Shown here in pieces: positions 1 to 13,650 of a stretch of 64,000 nt of DNA. The translations under genes and the position numbers were made by a program. The notes beneath the pieces are model-generated. The model did no database searches, had not been told where the DNA came from, and saw only the letters and a list, made by a program, of their open reading frames with translations. Positions within the stretch are counted from its first letter, which is position 1. Each line of letters opens with the position of its first letter. This stretch comes from Paraburkholderia sp. SOS3 (GTDB lineage Bacteria > Pseudomonadota > Gammaproteobacteria > Burkholderiales > Burkholderiaceae): assembly GCF_001922345.1 (NCBI RefSeq), contig NZ_CP018812.1, forward strand, positions 62,001 to 126,000, given 5' to 3'.

Positions 1-226
1 CGCCGAGCGCAGCGCGCGGCGAACCGGCATTCGAAGCGCCAACCGAGGCGCCAACCGAAGCGCCAACCGAGGCGGCCGTTGCGGCGAAGCCGGCGGTCGA
101 TCCCGCGGCAAGCGCGGCGGCCGACGCGCATACGCGGGCAAGCCATGCGCGGCGGCTTTCGGAGCGCGCCGCACGCGTCTCTCGCGACGGCCGCGTGCGC
201 GCGCGCCGCGTGTCTGCTTTTGTCAT
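1..226 (-). CDS. N-terminus of an exported protein of unknown family (partial)
   Basis: Only the first 75 codons are inside the window; the gene runs off the left edge on the minus strand. The ATG at 224-226 is preceded by GGAG six bases upstream. The protein starts with about 28 Arg/Thr/Ser-rich residues, then a hydrophobic stretch (ARVCASAAALAAG) followed by an Ala/Gly-rich segment. This looks like an unusually long, very basic signal peptide or a signal anchor. After it comes a VGAS tetrapeptide repeated three times, encoded by a 12-bp tandem DNA repeat. It is divergent from the DUF1345 gene to its right. The family cannot be named from this fragment, and the reading on this strand rests on the RBS and signal-like N-terminus. 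Confidence 0.5.
   Translation of the reverse strand, partial: MTKADTRRARTRPSRETRAARSESRRAWLARVCASAAALAAGSTAGFAATAASVGASVGASVGASNAGSPRAALG
36..71. repeat. 12-bp tandem repeat, three copies
   Basis: The unit GCGCCAACCGAG occurs three times head to tail, the middle copy ending in A. Read on the minus strand it encodes a VGAS tetrapeptide repeat just after the signal-like segment of the partial gene. Length variation by slippage would stay in frame. Confidence 0.8.
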
Positions 227-562
227 AGGGGCTCCAGATCGTGTTCGTATTCGGCCGCGTCGCGCGGCGCACAACCGCACGATTCGAGTCGGTTCAATTC
301 GCGCACGATGGGCCGTCTGCCCCATTCGCCCAAGCGTGGTCTTCGGTGCCGCTCGAAGCGGTCGTCTCGTGTCGCCGTATCGCCGCGACTCCGGCAAGAC
401 GGCTTCCGCTGAAAGGCTCCCGCAAGCGGATTGCGTAAAACTGTGTCGCGAAATATAACGTCCACGCGGCCGTTCGACAACGAGCCTATGCGCATTGCAG
501 TTCGCCGTGGTTCGCAACAACCCGCACGACAATTACATAACCCGCCTGTTTCAGCGAAGCCT
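227..562. other. Divergent intergenic region, 336 bp
   Basis: This lies between the minus-strand exported-protein gene and the DUF1345 gene. The only structure I can support is a sigma-70-like promoter at 431-459 facing right. Short open frames here have no ribosome-binding site and look like chance frames in GC-rich DNA. Confidence 0.5.
431..459 (+). promoter_or_regulatory. Candidate sigma-70 promoter of the DUF1345 gene
   Basis: TTGCGT at 431-436 and TATAAC at 454-459 are separated by exactly 17 bases. Transcription would start about 95 bases before the chosen ATG at 563. It was identified by eye only, but the AT-rich -10 stands out from the GC-rich surroundings. Confidence 0.5.
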
Positions 563-1234
563 ATGATCAACATCTATCCACAAGTCCTCCGCAACCGGCC
601 GCGCATGGTGATTGGCGCGGTGGCCGGCGCGCTGATTGCGCTGCTGCTGTTGCCGCCGGCAGTCCGGCCGACGGCGCGCGCGTTGATCGGCTGGGACGCG
701 GCCGTCTGGATCTACCTCGCGCTGATCTGGTTTCATATGGCCCGCGCCGGTCACGACGACGTGCGCGAACTCGCCGTGCGCGAAGACGAAAACGCCGGCA
801 TGGTGCTGTTCATCGTTTGCATCGCGACGGTCGCAAGCATCGCGGCGATCGTGCTCGAACTCGCCACCGCGAAGGGCAGCGGCGGCCAGAACGTGGCGCC
901 CGGCTTGTCGCATTACGTGCTCACCGCGCTCACGTTGATCGGCGCGTGGTTCCTGATACCGACCATCTTCACGCTGCACTACGCGCGTCTTTACTTCAGC
1001 GGGACGACGAAGGAAACCGCATTGCTGTTTCCCGATCACAAGCTCGATCCGAACTATTGGGACTTTCTGTATTACTCGTTCACGATCGCGGTCGCGTCGC
1101 AGACCTCCGACGTCGTGCTGAGATCGCGGCCGATCCGCCGCGCGACGCTCGCGCAGTCGGTTCTCTCGTTCTATTTCAACGTCGCGGTGCTCGGTCTGTG
1201 CATCAATATGGCGGCAGGGCTGCTCGGCTCATGA
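563..1234 (+). CDS. DUF1345-family inner-membrane protein
   Basis: This 223-residue protein is almost entirely hydrophobic, with about five membrane segments: roughly residues 11-30, 38-55, 75-100, 120-142 and a C-terminal one near 200-220. It has the conserved [22 protein letters not shown] stretch (quoted in part: [14 protein letters not shown]) of the DUF1345 family. Biochemical function is unknown; the family resembles a half ion-channel pore loop, but that is only a suggestion. The frame is open upstream to 431, but the first 44 codons overlap the likely promoter, so I start at MINIYP, where the membrane protein begins. An ATG at 488 is an alternative. It is a single gene followed by a long intergenic gap. 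Confidence 0.75.
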   Translation: MINIYPQVLRNRPRMVIGAVAGALIALLLLPPAVRPTARALIGWDAAVWIYLALIWFHMARAGHDDVRELAVREDENAGMVLFIVCIATVASIAAIVLELATAKGSGGQNVAPGLSHYVLTALTLIGAWFLIPTIFTLHYARLYFSGTTKETALLFPDHKLDPNYWDFLYYSFTIAVASQTSDVVLRSRPIRRATLAQSVLSFYFNVAVLGLCINMAAGLLGS

Positions 1235-1879
1235 TCGCCTGATCCCGCCCGGCCTCGCTCGCCGGGGTCGCGGTTCGCTCTGCAGGCGCGCCACGCCGCA
1301 TCGGACAGCCGGCATGTAAGGTCAGCCGCCCGTTTCTCCGATTTACACGCGGCGCGCGCCCGCATGGCTGTCCTCGCCCAGCGGCGCCTGTCTGCGCGGC
1401 TTCGCGGCTTGCCCCGCCCCACCGCGCCTGCGCTCGCTGCGGCGCGCTGCGTCACGCCGCAGCGCACAACACGCGCCTGATTGGCATAACGCTTGCTCCC
1501 CATTGGCCTGCCTTTGTCATACGGTTTCCAACGATCGGAACGCTTCACACCGGATGCATGGTGAACCAACCTCGCCCATGGAAATGCCGCACCGCGCTCC
1601 GCTGCAAGCGGCGTTGCGAACCGGTGAGGCGGCCTTGCGCTCGATGCACTAAATTGTGACGAGTGGCCGGAATGGTCGGCGGGGCGAAACCCGGACCTGA
1701 CTCGGACGAGACCGTGTGACATAAGGAACAGGTAGCGGGACAAGACACTACACGCCATGCCAGGCGCAGGCGCCGTCGCACGAGCACCGCGCGGCATCCG
1801 GCTCTGACAGCCCAATGAGCGGCCGTGATCGCACAATCGGTGCATCCACGCCGCGGCAGGACGAATCTGGAAACGATCG
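1235..1879. other. Intergenic region upstream of the glucan/trehalose operon, 645 bp
   Basis: No convincing gene was found; open frames on both strands lack ribosome-binding sites and family resemblance. A short GC-rich inverted repeat (CCGGC...GCCGG, near 1250-1266) follows the DUF1345 stop without a T-run. A sigma-54-like element sits at 1481-1497. No clear sigma-70 promoter was seen close to the glgE start, so the leader may be long. Confidence 0.45.
1481..1497 (+). promoter_or_regulatory. Possible sigma-54 (-24/-12) promoter
   Basis: TTGGCATAACGCTTGCT matches the RpoN pattern TGGCAy-N5-TTGCw, with the invariant GG and GC separated by ten bases. It points towards the glgE operon but lies about 380 bases upstream of the start codon. 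No enhancer-protein site was identified. A chance match in this sequence cannot be excluded. Confidence 0.3.
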
Positions 1880-4800
1880 ATGCAAGCTCCCCATGCGTAT
1901 GCGCCGCGGATCTACTTTATTCATTCCCTGCTCGCCGGCCCGCTCGAAGCGTGGCCCGCTCAGTTCGAGCATGCGGCGTCGCTCGGCTTCGATCATGTCC
2001 TGATCGGCGGGCTGTTCAAACCAGGCGCGGCCGGGCATACGCAGATCGTCAGCGACCATGCGCAGTTGCACCCCGTGTTCGGCTCGGGCGAAAACACCGC
2101 CGACGCGCTTTCACGCCTTACGCAGTCCGCGCGGCAGTACGGCCTCACCCTGCTCGTCGACCTCGTGATCGACCGCGTCGCGGCCGACGGCACGCTCTTC
2201 AACGCGCATCGCGACTGGTTCCATCCGTTCGAGCCCGAAGAGGCGCGGCTCGATCCGCGTCACGCGCGGCACGAAGACAACGTCGCCTACGCGAATTTTC
2301 ACGGCGAAGCCGCCGACCCTCTGACCGGCTGGTGGACCGAGGCGCTGCGCACGCTCGCGCAGGCAGGCGTCGGCGGCTTTCGCTTCGATTCGCCGCATCG
2401 CGTGCCGAACGCCGTGTGGCGGCGGCTGCGCGCGGCCATGCACGAGCAGCATCCGTCGGTGCGCTTTCTCGCCGCGACGCCCGGGCTTTCGCGTGCCGAT
2501 GTGCTGGCTCTGCAGGGCGCGGGCTTCGACAGCGTGTTCTCGTCGTCGCGCTGGTGGGATTTCCGCGCGCCGTGGATGGTCGACGAACATAAGGCGCTGC
2601 AAAGCGTCGGCGCACCGATCGCGTTTCCGGAAGCGCCGTATGGCACGCGCCTGGTCGACGATGTCGCCGACACGCACGATGCGACGATCGTCGAACGCAC
2701 GTACCGGCGCGCACTGGCCGCGGCGACCGCAATCGGCACCGGCTGGATGATGCCGATGGGCTTCGAGTACGGCGTTGCCGAACCGATGTCGTATCTGCAT
2801 GGCGACGCGCACGCATTCGCCGAACAATGCCGCGCGCGGCGCTTCGACCTGAGCGGAGCCATCAGACGTGCCAACGCTTTGCAGCGCGACACGTGGACGT
2901 TGCAGACCACCGGCGAACTGCGCATGCTGAGCGCGCCGAATGCGCCGCTCGCCGTGCTGCTGCGCGGCGACGCACCGGATCTGCGCGACGCCAAAGAAGC
3001 AGTGCTGGCCGTATTCAATCCTGAACTGAGCGTGCCCGTGCGCGCCGATCCTGCGCGTTTCCTCGACGGCGTGCCGGGCAGCTTCACGCGCTTCGTGCCG
3101 CTCACGGTGACAGGCGACAGCGGCAACGCCCGCCCCGCGAAGGCCCCTGTGCCGCTCAAACCGTTCGCCATTGCGCCGGCCGGCTTCACGCTGCTCGCCG
3201 TGGTGCCGGACAAGCCGATTCTGCTCGCACCGCCGATCGACAAGCGCACGAGCAAAACCTCCGCGCGCAAGACGGTACTCGATGCGATCGCCGCGCCGCG
3301 CGTCGCAATCGAAAGCGTATCGCCGTCAGTCGACTATGGACGCTTTCCGGCCAAGCGCGTGGTCGGCGAACGCGTGCCGATCACGGCCGCGATCTTCGCC
3401 GAAGGACACGACAAGATCGCGGCCGCGGTGATCTGGCGCGCCGCGGACGAAACCGCGTGGCACGAAGTGCCGATGACGCCCGTGAAGCCGGCCGGCAACG
3501 ACTTGTGGGAGGCGCATATCCCGCTCGAACGCGTCGGCCGCCACGAATTCACCGTGATCGCGTGGCGCGACGACTTCGCGTCGCTCGTCGACCACATGCA
3601 GAAAAAGCTCAACGCGAACCAGACCGTCGAACTCGAGATCGAGGAAGCCAGGCATCTGTTTGCGCTCGCCCTCGCCGAGAGCGAAACGGCCAACGAAACC
3701 GAAGGCAAAAACGCCAGCAAAAACCCCGACAAAGGCGCTGACGAAAGCGGCGCCGACCCGAAGCCGCTCAAGCAGATCGTCACGGCATTCGCGAAAGCCG
3801 ATACGTCGGAACGGCTGCGCCTCGTGCTCGCGCCATCGACGGCGCAGGCTGTCGCTGCCACGCGTCACCGGCCGGGGCTGTCGCGCGACGGCGTGGTCTA
3901 CAGGATCGATGCCGAGCGTGCCGCCGCGCGCTTCGCGAGCTGGTACGAGATCTTCCCGCGTTCGATGAGCGACGACGAGCGTCGCCACGGCACCTTCGAC
4001 GACGTGATCGGCAAACTGCCGCGCATTCGCGACATGGGCTTCGACGTGCTGTATTTCCCGCCGATTCATCCGATCGGCATGGCGAACCGCAAAGGCCGCA
4101 ACAACACGCTGACCCCGGGCCCCGACGATGTGGGCAGCCCGTATGCGATCGGCTCTGAAGCCGGCGGCCATACGGCCGTGCATCCCGAACTCGGCACGCT
4201 CGACGATTTCCGCCGCATGCTCGCGGCCGCGCATGAGCACGGCCTCGAAATCGCGCTCGACTTCGCCATCCAGTGCTCGCCCGATCACCCATGGCTGAAA
4301 GAACATCCGACATGGTTCGCATGGCGGCCCGACGGTACGCTGCGCTACGCGGAGAACCCGCCGAAGAAGTACCAGGATATCGTGAATCCGGACTTCTACG
4401 CGCGCGACGCCAAACCCGACCTGTGGATCGCGCTGCGCGACGTGATCCTGTTCTGGATCGACGCGGGCGTGCGCATTTTCCGTGTCGACAATCCGCATAC
4501 GAAACCGCTGCCGTTCTGGGAATGGATGATCGCCGACGTACGCGGGCGGCATCCCGACGTGATCTTTCTCTCGGAAGCGTTCACGCGGCCGCGCGTGATG
4601 GCGCGTCTCGCGAAGATCGGCTTTTCGCAGTCGTACACGTACTTCACGTGGCGCGAGTCGAAGCGCGACTTCACCGAGTATCTGACCGAGCTCACGCAGA
4701 CGAACCTGCGCGAATACTTCCGCCCGAACTTCTTCGTGAACACGCCGGACATCAACCCGCGCCATCTGCAATGGTCCGGGCGCGCGGGCTTCGTGATCCG

Positions 4801-5398
4801 CGCGGCGCTCGCGGCCACGCTATCGGGATTGTGGGGCGTCTATAGCGGCTTCGAGCTCTGCGAGGCCGCCGCCTTGCCGAATAGCGAGGAATATCTCGAT
4901 TCGGAGAAGTACCAGCTGCGCGCGTGGGACTGGAACCGGCCCGGCAATATCGTCGGCGAGATCAGCGCGTTGAATCGCATTCGCCGGGCGAATCCGGCCT
5001 TGCATTCGCATCTCGGCCTCACGTTCCTGCCCGCGCACAACGACCATGTGCTGTTCTTCGAGAAGGCGACCGAGGCGCGCGACAACGTGATCGTCGTCGC
5101 GATCAATCTCGATCCGTTCAATGAGCAGGGCGCGGATATGGAACTCTCATGGGCCACGTTCAACCGCTGGCAGCTGCACGACCACGCCGCCGTCGACGTG
5201 GTCGATCAGATGAGCGGCGAGCGCTTCCAGTGGCACGGCCGCTGGCAACACGTGCGGCTCGACCCGAACACCCGGCCGTTTGCGATCTGGCGCATCGAAC
5301 CCGCGGGCGGCCTGCCGCGCGAAGCGATACCAGAAGCGGAAAACGCGGCCGATCAGACCATCACCGGCAGCGGCTTCGCCGACCCATTCTCCGAATGA
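1880..5398 (+). CDS. glgE: Maltose-1-phosphate maltosyltransferase with extra N-terminal GH13-like domain
   Basis: GlgE transfers maltose from alpha-maltose-1-phosphate to the end of alpha-1,4-glucans. At 1172 residues it is far longer than classical GlgE (about 660-700). The C-terminal two thirds (from about residue 470) is GlgE proper: an N-terminal beta-sandwich, then a GH13_3 barrel with nucleophile D870 ([10 protein letters not shown]), acid/base E899 (FLSEAFTRP) and D957 (NTPDINP), spaced as in characterised GlgE. Residues 1-330 form a second amylase-like domain that keeps the nucleophile-type Asp (D170, GFRFDSPH) but has Ala where the acid/base Glu belongs (LAATPG, 197-202), so it is probably non-catalytic. 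It opens the glucan/trehalose operon, with treS nine bases downstream. I recall long GlgE proteins of this type in Burkholderia. Confidence 0.93.
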   Translation: MQAPHAYAPRIYFIHSLLAGPLEAWPAQFEHAASLGFDHVLIGGLFKPGAAGHTQIVSDHAQLHPVFGSGENTADALSRLTQSARQYGLTLLVDLVIDRVAADGTLFNAHRDWFHPFEPEEARLDPRHARHEDNVAYANFHGEAADPLTGWWTEALRTLAQAGVGGFRFDSPHRVPNAVWRRLRAAMHEQHPSVRFLAATPGLSRADVLALQGAGFDSVFSSSRWWDFRAPWMVDEHKALQSVGAPIAFPEAPYGTRLVDDVADTHDATIVERTYRRALAAATAIGTGWMMPMGFEYGVAEPMSYLHGDAHAFAEQCRARRFDLSGAIRRANALQRDTWTLQTTGELRMLSAPNAPLAVLLRGDAPDLRDAKEAVLAVFNPELSVPVRADPARFLDGVPGSFTRFVPLTVTGDSGNARPAKAPVPLKPFAIAPAGFTLLAVVPDKPILLAPPIDKRTSKTSARKTVLDAIAAPRVAIESVSPSVDYGRFPAKRVVGERVPITAAIFAEGHDKIAAAVIWRAADETAWHEVPMTPVKPAGNDLWEAHIPLERVGRHEFTVIAWRDDFASLVDHMQKKLNANQTVELEIEEARHLFALALAESETANETEGKNASKNPDKGADESGADPKPLKQIVTAFAKADTSERLRLVLAPSTAQAVAATRHRPGLSRDGVVYRIDAERAAARFASWYEIFPRSMSDDERRHGTFDDVIGKLPRIRDMGFDVLYFPPIHPIGMANRKGRNNTLTPGPDDVGSPYAIGSEAGGHTAVHPELGTLDDFRRMLAAAHEHGLEIALDFAIQCSPDHPWLKEHPTWFAWRPDGTLRYAENPPKKYQDIVNPDFYARDAKPDLWIALRDVILFWIDAGVRIFRVDNPHTKPLPFWEWMIADVRGRHPDVIFLSEAFTRPRVMARLAKIGFSQSYTYFTWRESKRDFTEYLTELTQTNLREYFRPNFFVNTPDINPRHLQWSGRAGFVIRAALAATLSGLWGVYSGFELCEAAALPNSEEYLDSEKYQLRAWDWNRPGNIVGEISALNRIRRANPALHSHLGLTFLPAHNDHVLFFEKATEARDNVIVVAINLDPFNEQGADMELSWATFNRWQLHDHAAVDVVDQMSGERFQWHGRWQHVRLDPNTRPFAIWRIEPAGGLPREAIPEAENAADQTITGSGFADPFSE

Positions 5399-5407
5399 AG
5401 GTGCGAC

Positions 5408-8873
<3,466 letters not shown>

Positions 8874-8881
<8 letters not shown>

Positions 8882-11111
8882 GCAAAGCAATGTGCATGAC
8901 GCCGCGGAACGCGCCATGGCGGGGTTGAATCCGCTCGATCTGAACGCGCTCGTCGACGCGCGCCATCCCGACCCGTTCTCGCAGCTCGGCATGCATCAGA
9001 CCGATGCGGGTCCCGTGGTTCGCGCGATGCTGCCGAACGCGGCACGCGTGAGCGTCGTCGCCCGCGACGATGGGCGCGTGCTCGGCGAATTGCAGCCGCT
9101 GCATGCGGGCGGGCTGTTCGCCGGCCCCGTCAGCGAAGCGGTGCCGTACCGGCTGCGCATCGACTGGCACGGTCCCGTGCAGGAAATCGAAGACACGTAC
9201 GCCTTCGGGCCGGTGCTCGGGGACGAACCGCTGCAACGCGTCGCGTGGGGCGATCCGTATGCGGTGCTCGAGTGCCTCGGTTCGCGCCCGATCGTACTCG
9301 ACGGCGTGCCGGGCGTGCGCTTCGCGGTATGGGCGCCGAACGCGCGACGCGTCTCCGTGGTCGGCGACTTCAACTCGTGGGATGGAAGGCGTCATCCGAT
9401 GCGGATGCGCCATCAGGCCGGCGTCTGGGAGCTGTTCGTGCCGCAGATCGGCGCGGGCACACGCTACAAGTACGAGATGCTCTCGCGCGACGGCCATCCG
9501 CTGCCGCTCAAGGCCGACCCGTGCGCGATGCAGACCGAACGGCCGCCCGCGACCGCATCGGTGGTCGCGCACGTCGACGAGATCGAGCAGTTCGCGTGGA
9601 CCGATCGCGAATGGATGGAATCGCGTGGCAATCTGCAAACGCCGCGTACACCGGTTTCGATCTACGAAGTGCATGCGGAGTCGTGGCTGCGCATCGCCGA
9701 AGAAGGCCATCGCGGCCTCGACTGGTCCGAGCTCGCGGACCGGCTCATTCCGTATGCGAAGGAGATGGGCTTCACGCATATCGAGTTCATGCCGATCGCC
9801 GAGCACCCGTTCGGCGGCTCGTGGGGCTATCAGCCGCTCTCGCAGTTCGCGCCGTCCGCGCGCTTCGGCAAACCCGAGCAGTTCGCGAGCTTCGTGAACC
9901 GCGCGCACGAGGCCGGCCTCGGCGTGATTCTCGACTGGGTGCCCGCGCATTTTCCGAACGATGCGCACGGTCTCGTGCAATTCGACGGCACGCCGCTCTA
10001 CGAGCACTCGGACCCGCGCGAAGGCTATCACCAGGACTGGAACACGATGATCTACAACCTCGGCCGCAACGAGGTCAGCGCGTTCCTGATTGCCTCCGCG
10101 CTTGCATGGCTCATGCGTTATCACGTCGACGGGTTACGCGTCGACGCGGTCGCGTCGATGCTGTACCGCGACTATTCGCGCGCGGCCGGCCAGTGGGTGC
10201 CGAATATCTACGGCGGCCGCGAGAATCTCGAATCGATCGCGTTTCTTAAACGCCTCAACCACGAAGTACAGCATATGCCGGGCGTGCGCGGCGCCATCAC
10301 GATCGCCGAGGAATCGACGGCGTGGCCCGGCGTCACGGCGCCTGTCGACAGCGGCGGCCTCGGCTTCCAGTTCAAATGGAACATGGGCTGGATGCACGAC
10401 ACCTTGCACTATATGCACGAAGACCCCGTCTATCGCCGCTACCACCATCACAACATGACGTTCGGCATGGTGTACGCGTATTCGGAGCGCTTCGTGCTGC
10501 CCTTGTCGCACGATGAAGTCGTGCACGGCAAAGGCTCGCTGATCGGCAAGATGCCGGGCGACCGCTGGCAGCGCTTCGCGAATCTGCGCGCGTACTTCGG
10601 CTTCATGTGGACGCACCCCGGCAAGAAGTTGATGTTTATGGGCGGCGAGTTCGGCCAGTTCGCCGAATTCGATCACGACGGCTCGCCGCATTGGCATCTG
10701 CTCGACGACGAAATGCATCACGGCCTGCAAAAGCTCGTGCGCGACCTGAACCGCACATACCGCGCCGAGTCCGCGCTGTATCAGATGGATAGCGAGCCCG
10801 GCGGTTTTGAATGGATTATCGGCGACGACGCGGAAAACAGCGTGTACGCGTACCGGCGCATGGACGGCGAAGGACGCGAGATCGTGGCGGTCTGCAATAT
10901 GACGCCGGTGCCGCGGCATGGCTACCGCGTCGGCATGGCGCGCCACGGGCGATGGAGCGAGATCCTGAATACCGACGCGGCGATCTACGGCGGATCGAAT
11001 CTCGGCAACGGTGGTCTCATTTATACCGAGGACGTGCCGAGCCACGGCCGGCCGCATTCGGCGTCGCTGGTTCTGCCGCCGCTAGCGACGATCGTGCTGC
11101 GCGCGGATTGA
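8874..11111 (+). CDS. glgB: 1,4-alpha-glucan branching enzyme
   Basis: GlgB cuts alpha-1,4 chains and re-attaches them as alpha-1,6 branches. The 745 residues match the usual length of long-form bacterial enzymes. Layout: an N-terminal CBM48 pair (first about residues 25-110, second about 140-230 with [20 protein letters not shown]), then the GH13_9 barrel with D424 ([11 protein letters not shown]), E479 ([11 protein letters not shown]) and D547 ([11 protein letters not shown]), and an all-beta C-terminal domain. No glgA or glgC is in the operon, so the linear chains that it branches most likely come from GlgE. Its start overlaps the end of treS. Confidence 0.96.
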
Positions 11112-11231
11112 TCGGCGGAGTCGCGGCGCGGTTGCAGCGCAACTGCGTCGCGCGAGGTGCCATTGCTGTGAGCCCCGGCATACGCAAAAGCACGCAGGAA
11201 CACGCACAAGCCGAAACAAGGAACGGGAACC

Positions 11232-13562
11232 ATGTCGCATGTACTGCCCGACCGGCTGTTGCCGGGCTCGCCCTATCCGCTGGGGTCGAGCTGGGACGGA
11301 TTGGGAGTCAATTTCGCGGTCTTTTCCGCTAACGCACACAGCATCGAGCTGTGCCTGTTCGAACCGGGGGGCCGCAAGGAAATCAGGCGCTATGCGCTGC
11401 CCGAATGCACCGACGAGGTGTGGCACGGCTATTTGCCGCACGCGCATCCGGGCACCGTATACGGCTTTCGCGCGCACGGACCGTATCAGCCGCAGCACGG
11501 CCATCGCTTCAATCCGCACAAGCTGCTGCTCGACCCCTATGTGCGCAAGCTGCTCGGACATTTCCGCTGGTCCGACGCGCTCTTTGGCTACCGCATGCAT
11601 TCGAACCGGCTCGACCTCTCGATCGACCGGCGCGACTCGGCGCCCGCCATGCCCAAATGCGTGGTCATCGACGAGGCATTCGACTGGTCGCACGACCGGC
11701 GCCCGAATGTGCCGTGGGGCGACACGATCATCTACGAAACGCATGTGCGCGGCGCGTCGATGCTGCGCGGCGATCTGCGGCCGCCCGAACGCGGCACGTT
11801 TTCGGCGCTCGCTTCGCCCGAGTTCATCGATCATCTGCTGAAGCTTGGCGTAACGGCCGTCGAGCTGCTGCCCGTGCATGCGTTCCTGAACGACCGTTTT
11901 CTCGTCGAGCGCGGACTGCGCAACTACTGGGGCTACAACACAGCGGCATTCTTTGCGCCCGAGCCGTCCTATCTGGCATCGCACCGGCTCGACGAGATGC
12001 GCATCGCCGTGCGGCAACTGCACGCGGCGGGGATCGAGGTGATTCTCGACGTCGTCTACAACCACACGTGCGAGGGCAATGAGACGGGGCCGACCGTATC
12101 GTGGCGCGGCCTCGACAACGCGAGCTACTACCGCCTCATACCCGGCGACGAGCGCCATCACATCAACGACACGGGCTGCGGCAATACGCTGAACGTCACG
12201 CATCCGCGCGTGCTGCAGATGGTGATGGATTCGCTGCGCTACTGGTCGACGGCGTTCAACGTCGATGGCTTCCGCTTCGATCTCGGCGTCACGCTCGGCC
12301 GCGAAGCGACGGGCTTCGATCCGGGCTCGGGTTTTTTCGATGCGATTCGTCAGGATCCGGTGCTCTCGCAACGCAAGCTGATCTCCGAGCCATGGGATAT
12401 CGGGCCCGGCGGTTATCAGCTTGGCGGCCATCCTCCCGGCTTCGCCGAATGGAACGACCGTTTTCGCGATTGCGTGCGGCGTTTCTGGCGCGGCGACGCA
12501 GGCTTGCGCCCCGACCTCGCCGCACGTCTGACCGGCTCCGCGGATCTCTTCAACCGGCGCTTTCGCAAGCCGACCGCATCGATCAACTTCGTCGCATCGC
12601 ACGACGGCTTCACGCTCGCGGATATCGTTTCGTATGAGCGAAAGCACAACGAGATCAACGGCGAGAACAACCACGACGGACACAACGAAAACTACAGTTC
12701 GAACTGGGGTGTCGAAGGACCGGTCAGCGCGCTGGCGGCAGGGGGTGAAGCAGGTGGCAAAGCAGGCAGCGAATCGAACGACGGTGCGATGCACGGCGAA
12801 GCAGGTGTCGAAGCGTCGAACGACGGACAGCTCGCCGTCGAGGAGCATGTGTCGGCCGAAGCCGCCGCGGCGGCCGCAGCGATCGAAGAAACGCGCGCAC
12901 GCGTCGCGCGTTCGATCATCGGCACATTGCTCATCGCACTCGGCACGCCGATGCTGCTCGCCGGCGACGAAGCGTGCCGCACCCAGCGCGGCAACAACAA
13001 CGCGTACTGCCAGGACAACGAGATTTCCTGGATCGACTGGACGCTTGCCAGGTCGCCCGAAGGCCAGCGCATGACCGCGTTCGTCACACGGATGATCGCA
13101 TTGCGCAAACACCATCCGCTGCTGCGCGAGACGCGCTTTCTGGTCGGCGATCGCGAGGTGCTGCCGGGACTCTACGACGTCGGCTGGTTCGACGAGCGCG
13201 GCGAGCCGCTGTCGATCGAAGCGTGGCAGGACCCCGAAGGTCGCGCGTTCACATTGCGGCGCGCGGGTCCGGGACTCGACGGCGAAACGGAAGTATTGTT
13301 GATGATGTTGAACGCGTCGGCTGACGCATTGCGCTTCACCCCTCCGCCGCCGCATCTGGAATGGCACGTGCTAGTTGATTCGGCGGACCCCGATGCGCCG
13401 CCGCATCCGCTCGCGGCGCTCGATCTCGAAGTGGCTGCGCGTGCGCTCGTGGTGCTTGCAGCGCGACCGGCCGGCGACGCGGACTGGCAGGCCGGCTGGA
13501 TGGCCGGCAAGCAGCACGGTTCGCGTCTTCTGACCGCGCGGCCACCCGAGCCCGGCGCGTGA
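11232..13562 (+). CDS. glgX: Glycogen debranching enzyme (isoamylase type) with low-complexity insert
   Basis: GlgX hydrolyses alpha-1,6 branches of glycogen or limit dextrins. The protein has 776 residues, somewhat longer than usual. It has an N-terminal CBM48 (GSSWDGLGVNFAVFSANA), then a GH13_11 barrel with D350 (GFRFDLGVTLGR), E386 (LISEPWDIGPGGY) and D458 (VASHDGFTLAD). Between NYSSNWGVEGP (to residue 497) and the helix resuming near residue 551 there is an Ala/Gly/Glu-rich insert of about 50 residues, where family members normally have a much shorter loop. The underlying DNA contains imperfect direct repeats. A start at 11232 fits the family N-terminus. Confidence 0.95.
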   Translation: MSHVLPDRLLPGSPYPLGSSWDGLGVNFAVFSANAHSIELCLFEPGGRKEIRRYALPECTDEVWHGYLPHAHPGTVYGFRAHGPYQPQHGHRFNPHKLLLDPYVRKLLGHFRWSDALFGYRMHSNRLDLSIDRRDSAPAMPKCVVIDEAFDWSHDRRPNVPWGDTIIYETHVRGASMLRGDLRPPERGTFSALASPEFIDHLLKLGVTAVELLPVHAFLNDRFLVERGLRNYWGYNTAAFFAPEPSYLASHRLDEMRIAVRQLHAAGIEVILDVVYNHTCEGNETGPTVSWRGLDNASYYRLIPGDERHHINDTGCGNTLNVTHPRVLQMVMDSLRYWSTAFNVDGFRFDLGVTLGREATGFDPGSGFFDAIRQDPVLSQRKLISEPWDIGPGGYQLGGHPPGFAEWNDRFRDCVRRFWRGDAGLRPDLAARLTGSADLFNRRFRKPTASINFVASHDGFTLADIVSYERKHNEINGENNHDGHNENYSSNWGVEGPVSALAAGGEAGGKAGSESNDGAMHGEAGVEASNDGQLAVEEHVSAEAAAAAAAIEETRARVARSIIGTLLIALGTPMLLAGDEACRTQRGNNNAYCQDNEISWIDWTLARSPEGQRMTAFVTRMIALRKHHPLLRETRFLVGDREVLPGLYDVGWFDERGEPLSIEAWQDPEGRAFTLRRAGPGLDGETEVLLMMLNASADALRFTPPPPHLEWHVLVDSADPDAPPHPLAALDLEVAARALVVLAARPAGDADWQAGWMAGKQHGSRLLTARPPEPGA
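12747..12826 (+). repeat. Imperfect direct repeat inside glgX
   Basis: GAAGCAGGTG occurs at 12747-12756 and 12798-12807, and TCGAACGACGG at 12774-12784 and 12816-12826. The paired order of the two words suggests an in-frame duplication that expanded the glgX loop. Confidence 0.65.
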
Positions 13563-13569
13563 TGTCGGG

Positions 13570-13619
13570 CTCGGAGCCGGAGTCAGCACTAGTGGCTCAC
13601 TTCGGTGGCTCGCTCCGAG
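13570..13619. repeat. Inverted repeat between glgX and treZ
   Basis: CTCGGAGC (13570-13577) and GCTCCGAG (13612-13619) are perfectly complementary, separated by 34 bases. There is no T-run, so it is not a classical terminator. It could shape the mRNA before treZ, but no role is proven. Confidence 0.4.
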
Positions 13620-13650
13620 TCGGCCCGCCGTATAACCAAAGGTGACGATC

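Noticed and set aside
1171..1845. Minus-strand frame filling most of the gap before glgE
   Set aside because: Arg/Ala-rich composition, no ribosome-binding site, no recognisable domain, and overlap with the end of the DUF1345 gene.
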